Positions 6,119-6,764 of a DNA stretch of 6,764 bases are shown piece by piece. Position numbers and translations under genes: made by a program. The notes under the pieces were generated by a model. That model was not told the origin of the DNA and did not search any database. It was given only the letters and a program-made list of their open reading frames with translations. Source of the DNA: Parachlamydiales bacterium. GTDB taxonomy: Bacteria; Chlamydiota; Chlamydiia; Chlamydiales; Simkaniaceae. Position 1 is the stretch's first letter; every line of letters starts with the position of its first letter. Location of the stretch: positions 1-6,764 of the forward strand of contig DAOWHK010000063.1 in NCBI GenBank assembly GCA_030641465.1. The letters run 5' to 3'.

Positions 6119-6764
6119 CTATGGCACGTCTGCAATTTTTTTAAATTGCATGCTCGCAACAGTAATACTCGGCGGCTGATCTACCTGACTTAACCAAAGA
6201 TTAGGATCTACAAAAACATTCGTCTCTGGTAATGGCTCAGTGTTCACAAACTGAATGATATGCTCAGAATGACCATTTGGAATATCATCAATCTTAAATG
6301 TTGCAAAATATACAGTCGGTTGATTTTCACTACCAGAGCTGCCCTCTGAATAGGGAATAATAGTATCTGTTGTTTTATTATATAACCCAATTGATCTAAC
6401 AATAGGATCCAAAGTAGAACTATCAATAGTATCTGTAGAGATTAAGTATTGAAACTGGTACCACCCGTTTTCTAGGATTTTTATCCCTGTAATAAATTCT
6501 GTTTGATCTGGCCAAATCGGCACAGCAACAGACTCTATTAGATTTGCTGTTGAATCAAGAGGTTCAAAATCAAAATCAAATGCATTTCCGATTAATAAAG
6601 CATAAAAATCGGTAGCAGGATTATCACCAGGTATAAAACTTATTTGTTTCCAAGCTACCAAAGCAACATCTGTTGAAGTTATATTATAAGGAGATACAAC
6701 CTGAGTTGCAGCAAACTTCCCGCCTGGAAATTGTAGCGCTACGTAACCGCTAGAAGTAGGGGCT
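6119..6764 (-). CDS. C-terminal part of a beta-rich protein of unknown function (5' end outside window)
   Basis: The frame is open from the TAG at 6121-6119 to the right edge, giving 214 residues without a start. Reading upstream of the TTG at 6661 continues ...SPYNITSTDVA, and that TTG has no ribosome site, so it is internal and the gene is cut by the window. The visible part is acidic, rich in T, S, N, I and F, with alternating short hydrophobic strands and no cysteine or membrane segment. Patterns such as GYVALQF, ALVAWKQISF, TEFITGIKILENGWYQFQYLIS and the final SITVASMQFKKIADV recall the jelly-roll strands of bacterial C1q/TNF-like or phage-fibre-like domains, in which a G-x-Y-x-F strand is central. 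This is fold-level inference only. A surface or secreted protein is possible. No hairpin terminator directly follows; the inverted repeat about 120 nt downstream may serve. Confidence 0.75.
   Translation of the reverse strand, partial: APTSSGYVALQFPGGKFAATQVVSPYNITSTDVALVAWKQISFIPGDNPATDFYALLIGNAFDFDFEPLDSTANLIESVAVPIWPDQTEFITGIKILENGWYQFQYLISTDTIDSSTLDPIVRSIGLYNKTTDTIIPYSEGSSGSENQPTVYFATFKIDDIPNGHSEHIIQFVNTEPLPETNVFVDPNLWLSQVDQPPSITVASMQFKKIADVP

Noticed and set aside
6244..6426. 60-codon minus-strand frame inside the right-hand gene
   Set aside because: Short hydrophobic frame overlapping the longer open frame; no independent start signal.
6659..6661. TTG as start of the right-hand gene
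   Set aside because: No Shine-Dalgarno precedes it and the same frame stays open for 34 more codons to the window edge, so it is an internal Leu codon.
6679..6690. TATAAT-like and AGGAG-like strings near the right edge
   Set aside because: They lie within the open coding frame; the plus-strand AGGAG is not followed by a start codon at usable distance and the minus-strand TATAAT has no -35 partner that I can see.

Overview
This AT-rich window looks like part of the chromosome of a Chlamydiota bacterium, most likely an amoeba- or protist-associated 'environmental' chlamydia. The glucose-6-phosphate isomerase and TrmB proteins both resemble the chlamydial versions as I remember them, for example the MQSMQ(N/E)GEV region and INSFDQEGV in Pgi, and the start M(R/K)P(K/Q)DLK followed by CSGNG in TrmB. 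The leftmost gene has an F-box-like N-terminus fused to leucine-rich repeats, a eukaryote-like architecture common in amoeba-associated chlamydiae. The assignment rests on recall, not on a database search.

Layout from left to right. (1) 4-1281 (+): F-box-like/LRR protein, a candidate host-directed effector. (2) 2525-1278 (-): 12-helix MFS transporter, whose stop codon overlaps the stop codon of the LRR gene. (3) 4111-2522 (-): pgi, which overlaps the transporter start in an ATGA arrangement, so pgi and the transporter form a translationally coupled pair. (4) 4112-4253: spacer with a plausible promoter for a tRNA on the + strand and a weak candidate promoter for pgi on the - strand. (5) 4254-4328 (+): tRNA-Pro(UGG). 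(6) 5227-4274 (-): gene of unknown function whose last 17 codons and stop lie antisense inside the tRNA gene. (7) 5891-5217 (-): trmB (tRNA m7G46 methyltransferase), starting at GTG behind a good Shine-Dalgarno and overlapping the unknown gene by 11 nt. (8) 5892-6118: non-coding spacer with a three-part inverted repeat and two interleaved 7-bp inverted repeats in pseudoknot order. (9) 6119 to the right edge (-): C-terminal part of a beta-rich protein of unknown function that continues outside the window.

Functionally the window is mostly housekeeping: glycolysis entry (Pgi) with a coupled transporter, and tRNA biology (a tRNA gene plus a tRNA methyltransferase operon). It is bordered by two accessory genes, the F-box/LRR gene and the partial beta-rich gene. 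I see no insertion sequence, integrase, CRISPR array, rRNA or replication origin, and no convincing intrinsic terminator. I do not see a clear new multi-gene system. The items most worth checking are the coding frame that ends inside the tRNA, the structured spacer, and the F-box/LRR protein.
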